Shown here in pieces: positions 13,131 to 26,118 of a stretch of 64,000 bases of DNA. A program made the position numbers and the translations under genes. The notes beneath the pieces are model-generated. The model did not search any database. It saw only the letters and a list, made by a program, of their open reading frames with translations, and was not told the origin of the DNA. Every line of letters begins with the position of its first letter. Within the stretch, counting starts at the first letter, position 1. The stretch spans positions 14,201,387 to 14,265,386 of the forward strand of contig NW_024881321.1 in NCBI RefSeq assembly GCF_018691265.1, written 5' to 3'. This DNA comes from Tyto alba. Taxonomy: Eukaryota; Chordata; Aves; Strigiformes; Tytonidae.

Positions 13131-14185
13131 AGTCTCCTGTTTCCTTTCGGAGAGGACTTGCATTTTCCCTAGTTTTCATTTTATCACCAACATACCTATA
13201 GAATCTTTTCTTGTTTGCGTCAGGGTTCAATCTGATGATGTTTCTAGATGTTAGAGGGATCACTTCTATTTAATCTTCAATGTTATTGTAGTTATAATTA
13301 CCTGAAATATGAATTATATTTTTTAGAATCTTACACACAACAGACCAACTTAATTTAGTTGATAAATTGACATAATATAAACATTTACATATGCTTTGTG
13401 TTTGAATACAAACCATAAAACCAAAAAAGTTTATTAAACCGAAATAGAAAATGCCACCACCATTGCATGAAATTGTGGGTGTGATTCTTATGTCCTGAGA
13501 GAACTGCTTTGTGAGAGAAACAGGCTTGGTCAGAAATACGTCCCTTTGTGCCTTTAGAAAACAATCCTAAGGATTTTCTGATGGATTAAAGGGATTTCTA
13601 GATGACTGTGAGGTAATCCTATAAGACTCAATCACATGTAGCACTGTCCTACAGGATTTGTGAAGGACTAAAATATTATACTATAAAACCTGTAATGTTT
13701 CCTTCAGAAATGCAAGTCTGAATCGGTAAATATGATGAGTAGAAGTCATAAGACACATAGGAAAATACATAAATATAACTGCTCTAATATTTATAACACC
13801 TGTGTGCTATTATTCATTCAAGAGTAATTCATTCTGTATTAAAGTCCAGTGTCATGCACTTAAGCCCTCTGTCAATTTTCTTATTTTGTTGTTAAAATTA
13901 AAGTAAAATAATTTTTATGGATAGTCCATGGAGCATCACTTTATTTTTTAATCAGCAGTTGAGACACTGTTTTCCATCTTCTATTCAAATGTAAATTTAT
14001 CAAGAATTACAGAATTATCTAATTCTATTATGCATAAATATAATGAAATATATGTTTAGATTTAGTTAGACATATATAGGCTTAGTGTGATAGTGATCAA
14101 GAAATATTAAAATTTAAGCAAAGTCTACATTATTTAAACATTAACTTAAATTGAGATACCACCAATGGTCTGAACTAATTCATTT

Positions 14186-14237
14186 GTCTGTGTGTGTGTA
14201 TATCTCTCTCTATATATATGTATGTGTGTGTGTGTGT
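14186..14237. repeat. Compound (TG)n/(TC)n/(TA)n microsatellite
   Basis: TG dinucleotides pass into TATCTCTCTC, then TATATATATG, then a second (TG) run of about eight units. Confidence 0.85.
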
Positions 14238-14581
14238 AAAAGTAGCACTACTGTATAATAAAAAACAGTTATAATTAGGGCTGGTAATTCTTAAGGGACA
14301 TAGTAACGGTATGGACTTGAAATGAGAAATACATCACTTGATTAATTTGTAGACAAATCTCTACAATCCCTACAATAAGGGAAATCCATTTAGGTTGAAA
14401 TTTTTGCCAATGTTCAGTCATCTAAATTTATGTGACTATGAGAGCTCTTTACTTTTGGGGTAGATGGATAAACTGCCATCACAGTCAATGAAAGTATAGC
14501 CAACACATCCAATGGAATCTAGAGAGTTATTAATTTTATACTACATTTAATAAGATGAGCAGCTTTCTAGAATGCAACAAC

Positions 14582-14607
14582 AAAAAAAAAAAAAAAAAAA
14601 AAAAAAA
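14582..14607. repeat. Poly(A) tract, 26 bases
   Basis: An uninterrupted run of 26 A follows AACAAC. No retroposed body is recognisable on its 5' side. Confidence 0.85.
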
Positions 14608-16984
14608 GTATTCACTGGGTTTATTGTTTAGACATAGGTATCTAGAGTAATTTGAAATATCCTAGAGAATCTATGTCATACTCAGAAGGAAGATATGACA
14701 GGGGACTTCTAGGAGACCATTTTTCCTCCCTGAGTGAAAACCATAGGCCAGGTAGAATATCTCAGGGCATGTCAAGTGTCACTTCAAGCATTTCTTTAGG
14801 CAAGTAAATCTAAGCTTACATCTCCTCTGAGAATTTAGAAACCTAGTTCATTCATATATTCCTACATTGAATATTGATATCTGAAATACATGTAATACCT
14901 TGTAAATGTCTAGTGACTGAGGTATCCACATGCAGCTGAAAACATATATACATATATACATGATACATGGGAAGCCAATGTCATTCTAAACTGGCAGCTG
15001 GAGGTCAAGGAATCTCAAATTCCTCCTATTTGTTCTTTCTCAAGTTCCTCACTTTCACTGGCAGGTAGTCCTTGAAGAGTGTATTTTAAAAGAGACACAA
15101 TGCTGGAGTTTAATTCCAGTCTGGAGTGACCTTTGTGAGGGTATGGATGACTATCTTTTTCTGAATATGAGAGACATTGTTACTTATATTTTTCTCAAGA
15201 AAATGCTTTGTTTCTTATACTATGGCTTATGTTTATGTCTCAGATCTACATTTCTGCAATCCTCATGTACATAGATTATATTTATGAATAAAGATATAAA
15301 ATAATATATACAAACAGCTCTAATACATTCTGGTACATGTTTTAAAAATAATTTAATACATGTCTTTGATGTGCTACCGCTAACATACCCTTATCACCTC
15401 TAAAGAAATGACCAACTAATTAAGAAAACACTATCTGGACTAGATTCTTTATTGATTGGGTTCTGATTAGATTCAAAAATATTGATAAAGATGTGGTAAA
15501 TCTTCTGTTTATGGAATTCCAGGAACTGACAAAAATGTACAGTTTGCCTCCATGTTTCAAAGCCCACTATGAAGACAATAATAACAGAAATTTTTCAATA
15601 AAAGGTTTGGTGCCCATATGTGGCAAAAATTCAGTGTTTGTATCGATGAACCCAACTAGAAATTATCTACCTAGCATATACTTTTTTAATATTGCAAGTA
15701 GAAGAACATACACTTGTCATAATAAGCTATATTGATAATTTTTATTTTATATAGGCAATTCAGTAAGAAAATCTTCCTTTTTATGATCCAGTGGAATTGA
15801 ACACCTATATTGATATTTAATTCATAGTCATACTGTATAATATTACTCTGAAAAAGTTTAGCTAATTCAACCTTCTTTTTATTCTGGTAATTAATGAAAG
15901 AAATAAACAATACGATTATCCTAGACAGTTCCATAATCTGAGACATAGGTCTTACTTAAGAAGTGGTCCTAAGTGCAATAGACTTCTGACGGATAGTTTC
16001 AGAAGGCCCAAATACTCAATGAATAATAGGTCCAATATATTTGACTCACTGTAAATTTGTTGCTCTACATAGTCTGTGACATACAGGCCTCTAAATAGGA
16101 GCTGCACATGTGCAGAATTCTATGGGACTGTGCACAAAGCTTTACAAAACTGTAAAATAGTCATAAATTGGCATGATATTTGCACACACAAATGTTTATA
16201 GATATGTAAACTTAGAGATATATTCTGTATTGTGTTTCTGAGTTGGTCTGGTAAGAGTTTTTGCAGGGTTTGGGTTAATAGGAGAACCTGGTCTGGGGTT
16301 CCACATGAATTACCTCAACCCAACCTGCAACATGCAAATCTTCTGAGCTGCAGGTTTGTATTTTGGGATAAGACTATGGCTACTTTCCCGTCTCTCAGAT
16401 GTTTCCTCTGGTTCATCCAAATTAAAGAAAGGTAAAGATACTTTGTTAAAAAAGAGTAAAGAAGGTATACTATTTGTCTCATTTATTTGGCAGAAATCAC
16501 AGGAGGGCTTAATCTCTGGCCCTAAAACAAACTGGCATCAGCCTGACTCTTGTCCACCTGTCTAAATTTTCTTCCCTAAAAAAGCAGGGTGGACAAATTT
16601 AAACTGACAGTTGGGAACAGTTCCTGGAAACAGTACACTTACCACTGGTTAGATATTTATAAAAAACTGGTGAGCTTGGGCCAAAACCATGTGAAAAAGT
16701 GTGGGGACAAACAAACATCATGGATAATTAGACACAGATCAAACTTTTGTCTTGGACCCATTTTATCTACTAGACTATACTTAGCTGGTGTTATAAAAAA
16801 GTTCTGAAAAGAAATAAAAAGAAGATTAACAGCATAATTTTTAAAAAATTTTCTACTCATATGGAAAAATTACAAATTGATTCAAGAAGTTAAGCACACT
16901 CTGAAGTGTATACCACAGAAAGCAGAAGAGATCGCATGACAGTATGGATAAGGGGAAGAATCAGACAAGAATGATTTGCCTGTG

Positions 16985-17583
16985 AGTACTGGTTTTGGCT
17001 GGCATGGAGGTAATTTTCTTTATGGTAGTTTGTATGATGCTATGCTTTGGATTTGTGACAACAACTGTGTTGCTTACACACCCATATTTTAGATATTGCT
17101 GAACAGTGCTTTACACAGCATCGAGACCTTTTCTGCTTCTCATGCTGCTCCACCAGAGAAGAGGCTGGGGGTGCACAAGAATTTGGGAGGTGACACAGCC
17201 AGGACAGCTGACCTCAACTGACCAAAGGTATATCCCATATCATATGATGATGATGTCATGTTCAGCAATAAAAGCTTGGGGAAAGGAGAACAGAGGTAGG
17301 AAAATTTAGTTATGGCATTTATCTTCCCAAGCAACCATTATGCATGATGGAATTCAGCTTTCCTGGAAACGTCTGAACATTTTCCTGCCAATGCAAAATA
17401 GTAAATTAATTCCTTATTTTATTTTGCTTGCATGTGCAGCTTTTTTTTACCTATTAAAGTGTTTTTAGCTCAATCCGTGAGTTTTCTCACTGTTACCCTT
17501 CTACTTCTCTTCCCCATCCTGCTGTGAGGGAGGGAGTGAGTGGCTGTGTGGTGCTAGCTACCCGCCAGGATTAAACCACAACA
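16985..17583 (+). mobile_element. Solo LTR, short group (ERVL-like)
   Basis: The start CTGGTTTTGGCTGG (from 16989) and the end TTAAACCACAACA (to 17583) are the termini of the short LTR group, also present at 29110, 34171 and, inverted, 49972. U3 wording such as GACACAGCCAGGACAGCTGA is shared with bird ERVL-type LTRs from memory. TATA-like AATAAAAG lies near 17264 and ATTAAA near 17453, followed by the CTCAATCCGTGAGTTTTCTC segment typical of R/U5 in this group. The flanks are CTGTG (16980-16984) and TTGTG (17584-17588), a 5-bp duplication with one C/T difference. The first four bases have drifted from TGTC to AGTA. No internal viral sequence was found. Confidence 0.8.
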
Positions 17584-20500
17584 TTGTGGTATAAGAAAAT
17601 AATGTGAAATTAAATTAAAGTTTTTCAGGAAAGATAACCTGAACAGGAATTCCAGAGTTTAGAAAGGGCTTGAAATTATTATATCAACATAAGTTAACTT
17701 TCAGAAAGGTAAAGAATGTTTAAATATTTCAGGCCAGTTCATACTGTGGTATAAATTAGAAATGTTTAATTTACTTCAGTACATAAATGCCAATTTACAT
17801 TATAAGATTTTCTTCCTTCTACTCTGAACTGAGATTGTTATATAAAGGAGTAGTTATATTGTCAGTTTTATTTGCTGTGGAATCAACTGTACCATTTCTA
17901 TAGTTTTAGGTATACATATAAATGTATATATGTTTCTCTATCTACTTATGTTGCATTTGGAGTAAAATACTCCCAGTATGAAAATTGCTAGCAAATGTGA
18001 ACAGATTGTCTCTGACCTTCTCTGCTCACATAGCACAATTAATTTTGGCAGGTTTTCCTATGTGATGGACTGTTACACTCTACTTATTTATACACAATAA
18101 GAATGTGCCTTATAATGTTGTTGACTTTGAAAAGATTTTTTAACTTGTTTTTATGTTGCAACTTTAGTAATAATTTATGATCATTCTGAAGTACTAGTAA
18201 GTAGTTCTGTAAAGCCTTTATTATCCAGATGAAGGGGTGTTTTTCCTTCTGTATTACGGAATGGATTAAGTCATATGGATTTAATTTTAAAAGATTGGCT
18301 GTAATCCCTTGTACTCTTAACAATGATAGAAGCTAGGCCTCTTCTGTGTCATGACTAAACCACTTCATTTTGACTTTATACTCATTTAATGTTACTAGGC
18401 CCTTCTTACTTACACCTATGATACAGGTTTCCAAATGTGATGTATACATCCTTGACTCTATTCAAGTAGAAGGAGGGAAAATGGGCACCTGTAGGGAGTG
18501 GCAAGTCAGATCTATTTGAGTGTCTACAGTAATGTGAGATAAATTAATCCTGAAATATGAATCTTTACTTTCTTCAACTGTAAAGGGAGTTTAGGTTGAT
18601 TACATTCTAAATGTTTACATTTGGTTGAAAAATTCTGTTCTGTTTCTTTAAGAGTGCCATATATCCTGTGTTCTCTACAATTTCTTGAGAATCTGAAATC
18701 AAGTATTTCTTTCTGGTTTTATTTTATTTTTTATTTTAGAGCAGTTTCATAATAGTCCTGTTTTCTTGTTAGATGTAATCTTTTTCATTTTAGCAGTTTC
18801 ATTTTTCCTTCAAGTGCAAGTTATGCTTCCAATGAATGTCCCTCTTGTGAAATTTATAAGAGAATAGAAAGTAACAAAATACAAAATACATGCTTCTCTT
18901 ACTGTCACTGCTGTGCAAAATCAGTTGCCCTCATCTCCCTTGGAACATATTCAAGAACACAATTATTCTCTTGTTGATACTTGCTTTTTCATCACCATGT
19001 ACAGTGCTTCCTGAAAAAGCTGATCAAATACTTTATGGATGGATATGTGGTCGTGATGTTTTGTTGTTTTTATTTTATTTTTTTTTTTTTTAACTACATA
19101 TTCTTCATTAGTCTTTGACTATGCTTCATCTTTGCTTGAAATCAGCTGATTCTTCTGCACGAAGAAACTAATTTTGTGACCTAAGACTATTTCAGTGGAA
19201 GCCCTTAACATTTTGCTTTGCTAAAATACTAAGGAACTTATATGAATGTGTCATTCTAGCATAATGGGTTTGTATTGGAAGTGAATTCTTTCTCTTGGGG
19301 TCAGTATTGATAGTGTTTATAGGCCGTCTTTCTGGTCACAAGGTCACTATATATATATTAAGGAACAAATCTGACAAAATGGTACCCGTCCACTTTATTT
19401 ATTAACTTCTTCCTCTGTGATAAATTTTCTTTGACTTTTTTTTTTTTTTGGGGGGGGGGGGTTAGTGGGGATTAGACTGTTATTTACATCAGGACACCAG
19501 TGGGTATGTGTTTTCCAGGTCTTTACAGTTATCCTAGGAGTAAATGAGGAGGCCTAACAAAGTTGTACTTTTGCATATACAGTTGTAATTGTGCAGCTGT
19601 ATGCTCTTTGTGATGAAGATGCATATGTGTCTGCTACCACACCTATTTGAAATTGATTCAGCTTCTGGTTATAGACACTCATTTTTTATTTCAGTTGCAG
19701 ATACTGCTTCTTGATGTTGATTGTCCAGTTTCTTGGTTATCTGTAACAATCCTTTTTAGGATTTTATTTTTCTATAGTTTATTTCATCTCAATTTATTAT
19801 CCTGTTGTCTTGTCTTGCATATTTTTCATAGTAATCTGTCTGAAGTTCTCTTCTTTTTCTTTCATGGCATTGAAATCACTTTTTTCCTCTGGTCAAACAA
19901 ATTTATAATTTCTTAAATATTCCAAGGATATCTTGTCTTTCTTTATGATCTTTCTAACATTTATGTAAGATTCACTGTTGTAATGCTTCATAAATCATTT
20001 GTGGCTGGGTTTTTCCCATTCAGTGATGAGATACTTTGTTTGTCATTTTGGGTTTGTTTTTTTTTTTTTTCTTCCTTTTCAGGGGTAAGATATAAAGAAA
20101 TATCAGTTTTCTGGGTATAAGTGGATGAAAGACATACAGCAAATTCACAATAATAATGTATATTAACAAGATTTTAATCATCCTTGACCATGATTCTCCT
20201 ACTTATATCTTGTATAACCATTTATATATATACAAAATGAAAAATGAACTGAGGTCAACTCTTCTCTAAACTGACAAACATGTATTTGCTATACCTTTAA
20301 TTCACAGCTGAAAGAAAATCTGAAACTCCACAAAGAACTAAAATAATTATGCTCCACACTGTTTTAGAAGGCTCGATAGGGCATTTGATCTGCTTTAATG
20401 TGTGAGTGTCCTCTAATATCCTTCCCATCTACACTACAATGATCAAATTATTTATTTTATTTTGTTTGAAAACAAAAAAGTGATTGGGCATATATTTGCT

Positions 20501-21019
20501 TTAATAAAGAGAGAGACTATGCTGACACATACATTTGTGAAAGACTGGATGTTAATTCTTATGAAAGTAATGTCAGAAGAATAAAAGAGGAAAAGACTTC
20601 TTTTTCTTTATTGCTCTACCTCTGTACCTCAATGTATTTATATGCTGCATAGAGAATGATAGCATTTTGAAGATTATCCACACCAAAAGACACAATTCTT
20701 GTTTTATAGATCTTTTTTTTGTACTCCTAGCACATTCAGAGGCAGTGAAAGCAAAAGAATGACACAATGCCACCAGATTGCAAACCTGAAGAGATATGAT
20801 TTTCAGCAATTTAAGCCTTTTACCTCACCTGGAACTTGTCTGAAGTTTGGAAACATGACTGTCCCTTTGAAGCTTTGCCAAAGGCTATTGCTGTCTAAAA
20901 TAAGTAGCATCACCTTAATTTTTCTGAGTTGTCCTGGTAATTTAACCAATATAGAAACAAAAGAGGTAGTTGGTAGGAAGACTTTCTCTTCCTGTTTTTT
21001 TTTCAGGTTCTTTCTAATT
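17584..21019. other. Unannotated AT-rich interval
   Basis: No gene or element recognised. It includes a T-run joined to a G-run at 19436-19461 and T-runs near 19080 and 20050. The plus-strand open frame that begins at 20699 and runs to 21208 has a tail that is antisense-free CR1 sequence, and its first part has no recognisable motif, so it is not called as a gene. Confidence 0.5.
19436..19461 (+). repeat. T-run joined directly to G-run
   Basis: Fourteen T are followed without interruption by twelve G, then TTAGTGGGG. It is a low-complexity site with quadruplex potential on the plus strand. Confidence 0.85.
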
Positions 21020-21208
21020 TTCTTGAGAGGTCAAACACTGAAGCAGATTGCCCAGAGTATTGTTTCTGTCCTTGGAGATATTAAAAACTTGACTGGACAT
21101 GGTCCTGGGCAACCTGCTCCATCTGTCCTTGCTTTGAACTTGATCATTGGACTAGATGATCTCCATAGATGTCTTCCAACTTCAACTTTTCTGTGGTTTT
21201 GCAATTAG
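21020..21208 (+). mobile_element. CR1 LINE 3'-end fragment
   Basis: It contains the CR1 3' UTR word string in order: GGTCAAACACTG, GATTGCCCAGAG, CTTGGAGATATT, CTGGACATGGTCCTG, GCAACCTGCTCC, GGACTAGATGATCTCC and TCTTCCAACTTCAAC. The end is a decayed version of the terminal 8-bp repeats (TTCTGTGG...). It is a short 5'-truncated copy, as most CR1 copies are, and is strongly diverged, so probably old. The 5' limit is approximate. It also supplies the last 60 codons of an open frame that begins at 20699. Confidence 0.85.
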
Positions 21209-23721
21209 ATTGGAAATATGATTAGAGACATACTTTTGTCCAGGTTCTTTTTGTAACATTTACAGTTTTACTGTTAGGCATGCATACACCTTACTTAAGT
21301 TCTGTACCTTTCTATAGAAGCCAAGTCCAGAAGTCCAATAGCTATTATACAAAAGGGGCATGGAATATCCTTTTTATATGCCTGCTTACTCATGCATGCA
21401 AATTTAGGCCTGCATTCGGGCAATTTTTTGAACAACAGACTCCAGATTTTCTGACGTACAGACTGTCAATTAAAGTTAGTTTCATTGGAGTGGCAAACAT
21501 TTAGCTTTGTCTTTACATACACTTCAGGTATTTTCCTCCTTCATACACCATGTGCTCCACAGTCTCATTCCTCACTTCTATAAGTTATGTTTACTGATCT
21601 TACTTTGTCCTCACTATGGTAAAATATTAGGAGGTGATTAATTGTCAAAGTAAACCCAGAGCAAAAGAGCGGATCGCTGACCTCACACCATTAGATTCTC
21701 TGAGCAGTACTAGTCACATATGATGAAACACTCATCTGATAAAACATATCGGCAGATTCAAGTGCCCTTACACCCAAGAATAGATGGCTCCACAGGATGC
21801 ATCTATCATTGCATTACATTTTTCCTCACAGCATGTTTTTTAGACATTATGGACAGCTGCAAAAAAGGTGGAAAGAGACTGAGTTTATCATGCTGCAACA
21901 AAAGTTTTAGCTATTACAAAGAGAAATTCACAGTTTGTGCCATACAAAAGATGATAGAGAAACTTTCATCTGTGCTGTTAGTTCTCAGGGCGAATAGAAT
22001 CCTTTTCTGACAGAAATAATTGTCTCTCTGTCTTAAAGGAATCTTCTGTTTATTGTCCTTATGAATCAATAATTGATAGTTAATTGCTATACAGATTTTT
22101 TCAAGTGCATAAAGTCCTTATTTTGCTACAGCTTCTTTCACACTTAGTTCTTATACAAGTGAGAAATACTACTTGTAGCCTTGTTACACAGAATTGAAAG
22201 TTGTGAAATTTGAGACTATAAGAGAAATATGAAGCAAGTCTGCAAAATTAGTGAGCCTTTTCTTCCCCTCTGAGTAGGCAGACTGATTACTTAGAAAGCA
22301 GCAATAGATTTTTAATGTATGTAAATAGACAGGATTTCTAACTGGAGACTTCCAAGGCCTCCTTCCTCCTTTACCCATCAGCTATACAACAAACTCAAGG
22401 GAAACTGGTCCACTTAGCTTATAAAATTAAATTGAATCATAAGAGAAGTTGTTGTGAATGCTTGTGTTGTTTATTTGATGAAATTGTTACACTCAGACTG
22501 ACAGTCTCTAGCTAGATGAGTTATTACTTCACAGATATAACATTTAAAAAAATAATAATGATGAAATGCTATTGCTCAGTCACCAGTAATTTCGTGTCAA
22601 TAGTTGCATTAATAAAAAGGGAAATTTTCCCATCAATATTTACATAAAGATTAACTAATAAAAGAAATGTTGTTAATAATGATGCTCTATATAACAAGGT
22701 ACTCAAATAATATATTCAGATGTTTTTGTAGCTTCAAAATTTGGTATTAATAGTTTATTTTTTCTTTGTATATCATATGTATTGTGAATAAACTCATTAC
22801 ATTGTCTCTTTTTAAATACATGCATATGTGCATATATACTTATATATAAATAACTCTCATAGAGATTACTGACAAGAAAGGATGATTTTTTTCTGCAAGT
22901 AATAAAATTAAAAGTGGTTCTTGTTTAAAATCTAAATAGTAAATAATTTAAGTAGGAATTACTTTCATTTATTAAAGCTTACAAATTACCAAAAAGTCCA
23001 AGGTTAGTATAAAAATAAATTAAATACAAGAGATCAGCTTACAACAACAAATTTGCTTTCAGGATTTTTCTCACACACCTAGAAAGAAAGTTAGGAACTT
23101 AGCACTTTAAAATGATTTAGCAAAGTTCTATAATTGTTTATAGCTTATCTTTAATAGGCCTACTCAAGAATGTAGTGCTTTTAATGGGAATGCATAAAAA
23201 ATTCTTGAAGAGAAAAGTGTTGAAAAACATTTCAACACAATGTGAAATTCTATAGTTATTCTATTTGGTCAGCTCCCCAGAATACTTAAGGATATCTGAA
23301 GCAAGCTGGGAAAAGAATAAGTAAATTAACACCTATATCTCTTTTCAGTTACCATTTTTCGTGATATGATTTTTTCCCCTATATACCTCTGCACATGCGG
23401 TTTAAAAAAAAATTACAGCTGTAAGAATAAGATAATATAGACTGTAGTTGTAACATTTCCAGCTCTACTAAGAGCATTTTTTTCACAGGGCTCTGTATTT
23501 CAAAGATTCTGAGTAACCTGAGTGACTTTACACCTCTTATGGAACTTAATTTTTCTTCAAACCTGTCAATGAGCTATTAATTTTAGATTAGAAGTCAATA
23601 TTAATTATTTATTCTTGGGATCATATTTCAAGTTTGTACCTCATCTAGGGGCAGAGAACAGGGCTCGTGGCTGCTGCTATTATTGAGCACTGAAACAATT
23701 TCTGCTTTTGTTTTGGTTTAA

Positions 23722-23745
23722 TTTTTTTTTTTTTTTTTTTTTTTT
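23722..23745. repeat. Poly(T) tract, 24 bases
   Basis: An uninterrupted run of T follows GGTTTAA and is followed by ATGTGGTGGTTGGTTGG. On the minus strand it would be a poly(A) tail, but no retroposed body is recognised to its right. Confidence 0.85.
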
Positions 23746-24436
23746 ATGTGGTGGTTGGTTGGTTGAGGTTTTTTTTGAGTGAAGTTTTTATTTGAAGGAA
23801 TTTTTCTACATAGGGATATCGTTGTTATTGCTTAGTGAGTGCTGGTATTTATTAGAATAACATCTGTGGACTACAGATGTTATTTTTCTTATTCCTATTT
23901 AGTAATTATCCTGACATACAAGCTTTTAAGATCTTTAAGAAATCTTGATCTCATTACATCAGGTAATCCACAAATATAATTAGTACATTTTCTGTGTTAT
24001 TGTCAAGCTCATTTAATATTTTAGGAGACTAAAATGAAGAAAATAAATTATCAAGCTTTCCTTTACAGAAGAAGTTACCCAACAGTCATACTCCATCCAC
24101 CACTATATCCTTTCCAATACTAGCTATCACTCCCATTCTCTGTTTCATGTACTTTCTCATGAGTATTTTCAACTTGCCTGTCCCAGAGAATTAACCATTA
24201 CTGTTTCTTGCTTGCAAATGCCTTTTTAGCTCTTCAGACAGCTAGCTCAAAGTAATGGATTGGTAACTGCTGATCTAAAGCAATTTAACTCAGAATGGCC
24301 TTAGCACCTGCTCTATATCTCTAATTAGGAAGTGTTTTTAAATTCTAATTGTACCAAGAGACAAAGATATTGTCACATTTTGATAAATCTAAAATAAATA
24401 AATTATTTTAAAAAATAATAATATAGGAACACGAAC

Positions 24437-24474
24437 AAACACACACACACAGACACACATATATATAAAACATA
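24437..24474. repeat. (CA)n/(TA)n microsatellite
   Basis: A CA run with one G interruption passes into a TA run of about four units. Confidence 0.8.
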
Positions 24475-26065
24475 TATAGGATTGTGATGTTTTTCCGTTG
24501 GAAATAAAATGATCCATTCATCATATTCATGCTTTTACAATTATGATATGTACTCTTAATTCATTACTTTTCAAAGACTAGTTAGTCATTCTGTAGAATT
24601 CAAAAAGAAGCATACAAGAAACTGTATTGTAGACATGATTTATTATCTTAATATTTTGTAGTTCCTTTTCTAAAAAAACCTGTATTGTCATTCTTCATTA
24701 AGCTGAGTGTGTTTTCTCTGCACAGAAATCTACATCCTCCTGAGGATTTTATCAAAATGAAGATAAAGGTCTACAACTGGCCTCAGATACACATGAGCAG
24801 TTTCTGTTTCACCAATAGCCAACTTTGAAGACAAGGATCCAGATCAGACTTAGAGTCAGGGCCCCTGACCCAAATAAGTGACAATCTGCATAAACAACTG
24901 GAAATTAAAGACGAGGCACAAGAATAGGACAAAAAGAAGTGAAGCTGAAAGCACATGCTTGAGTTTCAATGTTTAAGCAGTATTTTTTCTTTCTAAATTT
25001 TCTTCTGTGTAACACTGCCATGAGGATTAACGTTTCACCACTTTTCAAAAAAGTACATTATAATATAACTACTATTTATCCATAATTTACCAGAAAGTTC
25101 TGTTTTTAAGTGTCTTATTGCTTAGAATTACAGGGTAAGGTCCCTGAGGGATGCACAAAGGCATAAAGGCATTCAACCAATTTGTGAGGAAATCATAGAG
25201 AAAAACAACATGTAAGCTACAAGTGACTTATAAATAAAGAAATAAAGGTAAATACTGTACTTCTGATTTACCATCTCTAGGAAAGCTTTAGTAGATGAAC
25301 TAGTCCTTCTCTATCCTTCATAACATTTTCTTGAAAAAAAATATAGTACTGTGATGCTTTATTATGTTCAAATGATTTTTTCATAGATAGAAATCACTAT
25401 TTATTCTTACTGAATACGTACTAAATTTTGAAGTGCTTTATATGGAAGAATAAAAACCTTAGATGATGTCTCAGTAATTTATATTTAAAAATAAAATCTT
25501 CTAGTACTTTCACAACACAAATTATGTTTTTGGACAGCCCATGTGGGAATATTTAACATAAAGCTTACCACAGCCTTACTGAAATTAATGAGAATTTTCC
25601 CAGTGCCTATACTGATACTAGGATGTTATTCCATAAACAGTAGTTATTTATATAGACTTATATAAGACATATAGTGCCACTGTAAGGCAGTATTATTATT
25701 TTATCAACATGACTCGTGATTTGTAGGACACTTCTTTGTCCTATTACAGAGTGTGCATACATCAAAGTGGAACCAGGAAAGACCTTAGTTTAAGGAAACT
25801 TTGACATTGTCAGAGCAAGCCTTTCCAGTAAATACTGATGTTACAGTTTAGAACGCAACTAGAAAACTGTCAGCTAGTCCATGTGGATCATGAACCTGAA
25901 GGCAATCCTCCTGTAGTGGAATCTCTGGGTTCTCTAACACAGCAACAGAACCAGTGAAAGTGTTACACTAAAACTGATTTTATTTTAGCTCTTTCTAAGA
26001 ATCAGTCTTTGTTCTGGAAATAATGGCACAATTTCAGTGTTACCTAGGAACTGAAAGACATATTC

Positions 26066-26118
26066 ATATGTATACACATACACACACAAAATCACATATA
26101 TATATATACACATATATA
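26066..26118. repeat. (CA)n/(TA)n microsatellite
   Basis: Imperfect TA and CA dinucleotides alternate, with a central TATATATATATA run. Confidence 0.8.

Larger units (their letters stand above)
13131..16984. other. Unannotated AT-rich interval
   Basis: No recognised gene. It contains a mixed TG/TA/TC microsatellite at 14186-14237 and an A-run at 14582-14607. From about 16230 to 16560 the sequence is somewhat more GC-rich, with open plus-strand frames of 60-70 codons. I could not match these to a retroviral or host protein. This block lies upstream of, and in the same orientation as, the LTR at 16985. Confidence 0.45.

Noticed and set aside
20699..21208. A 169-codon open frame as a gene.
   Set aside because: Its last 60 codons are translated CR1 3' UTR and the first part has no recognisable domain. 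It is longer than others by chance and has no exon structure that I can support.
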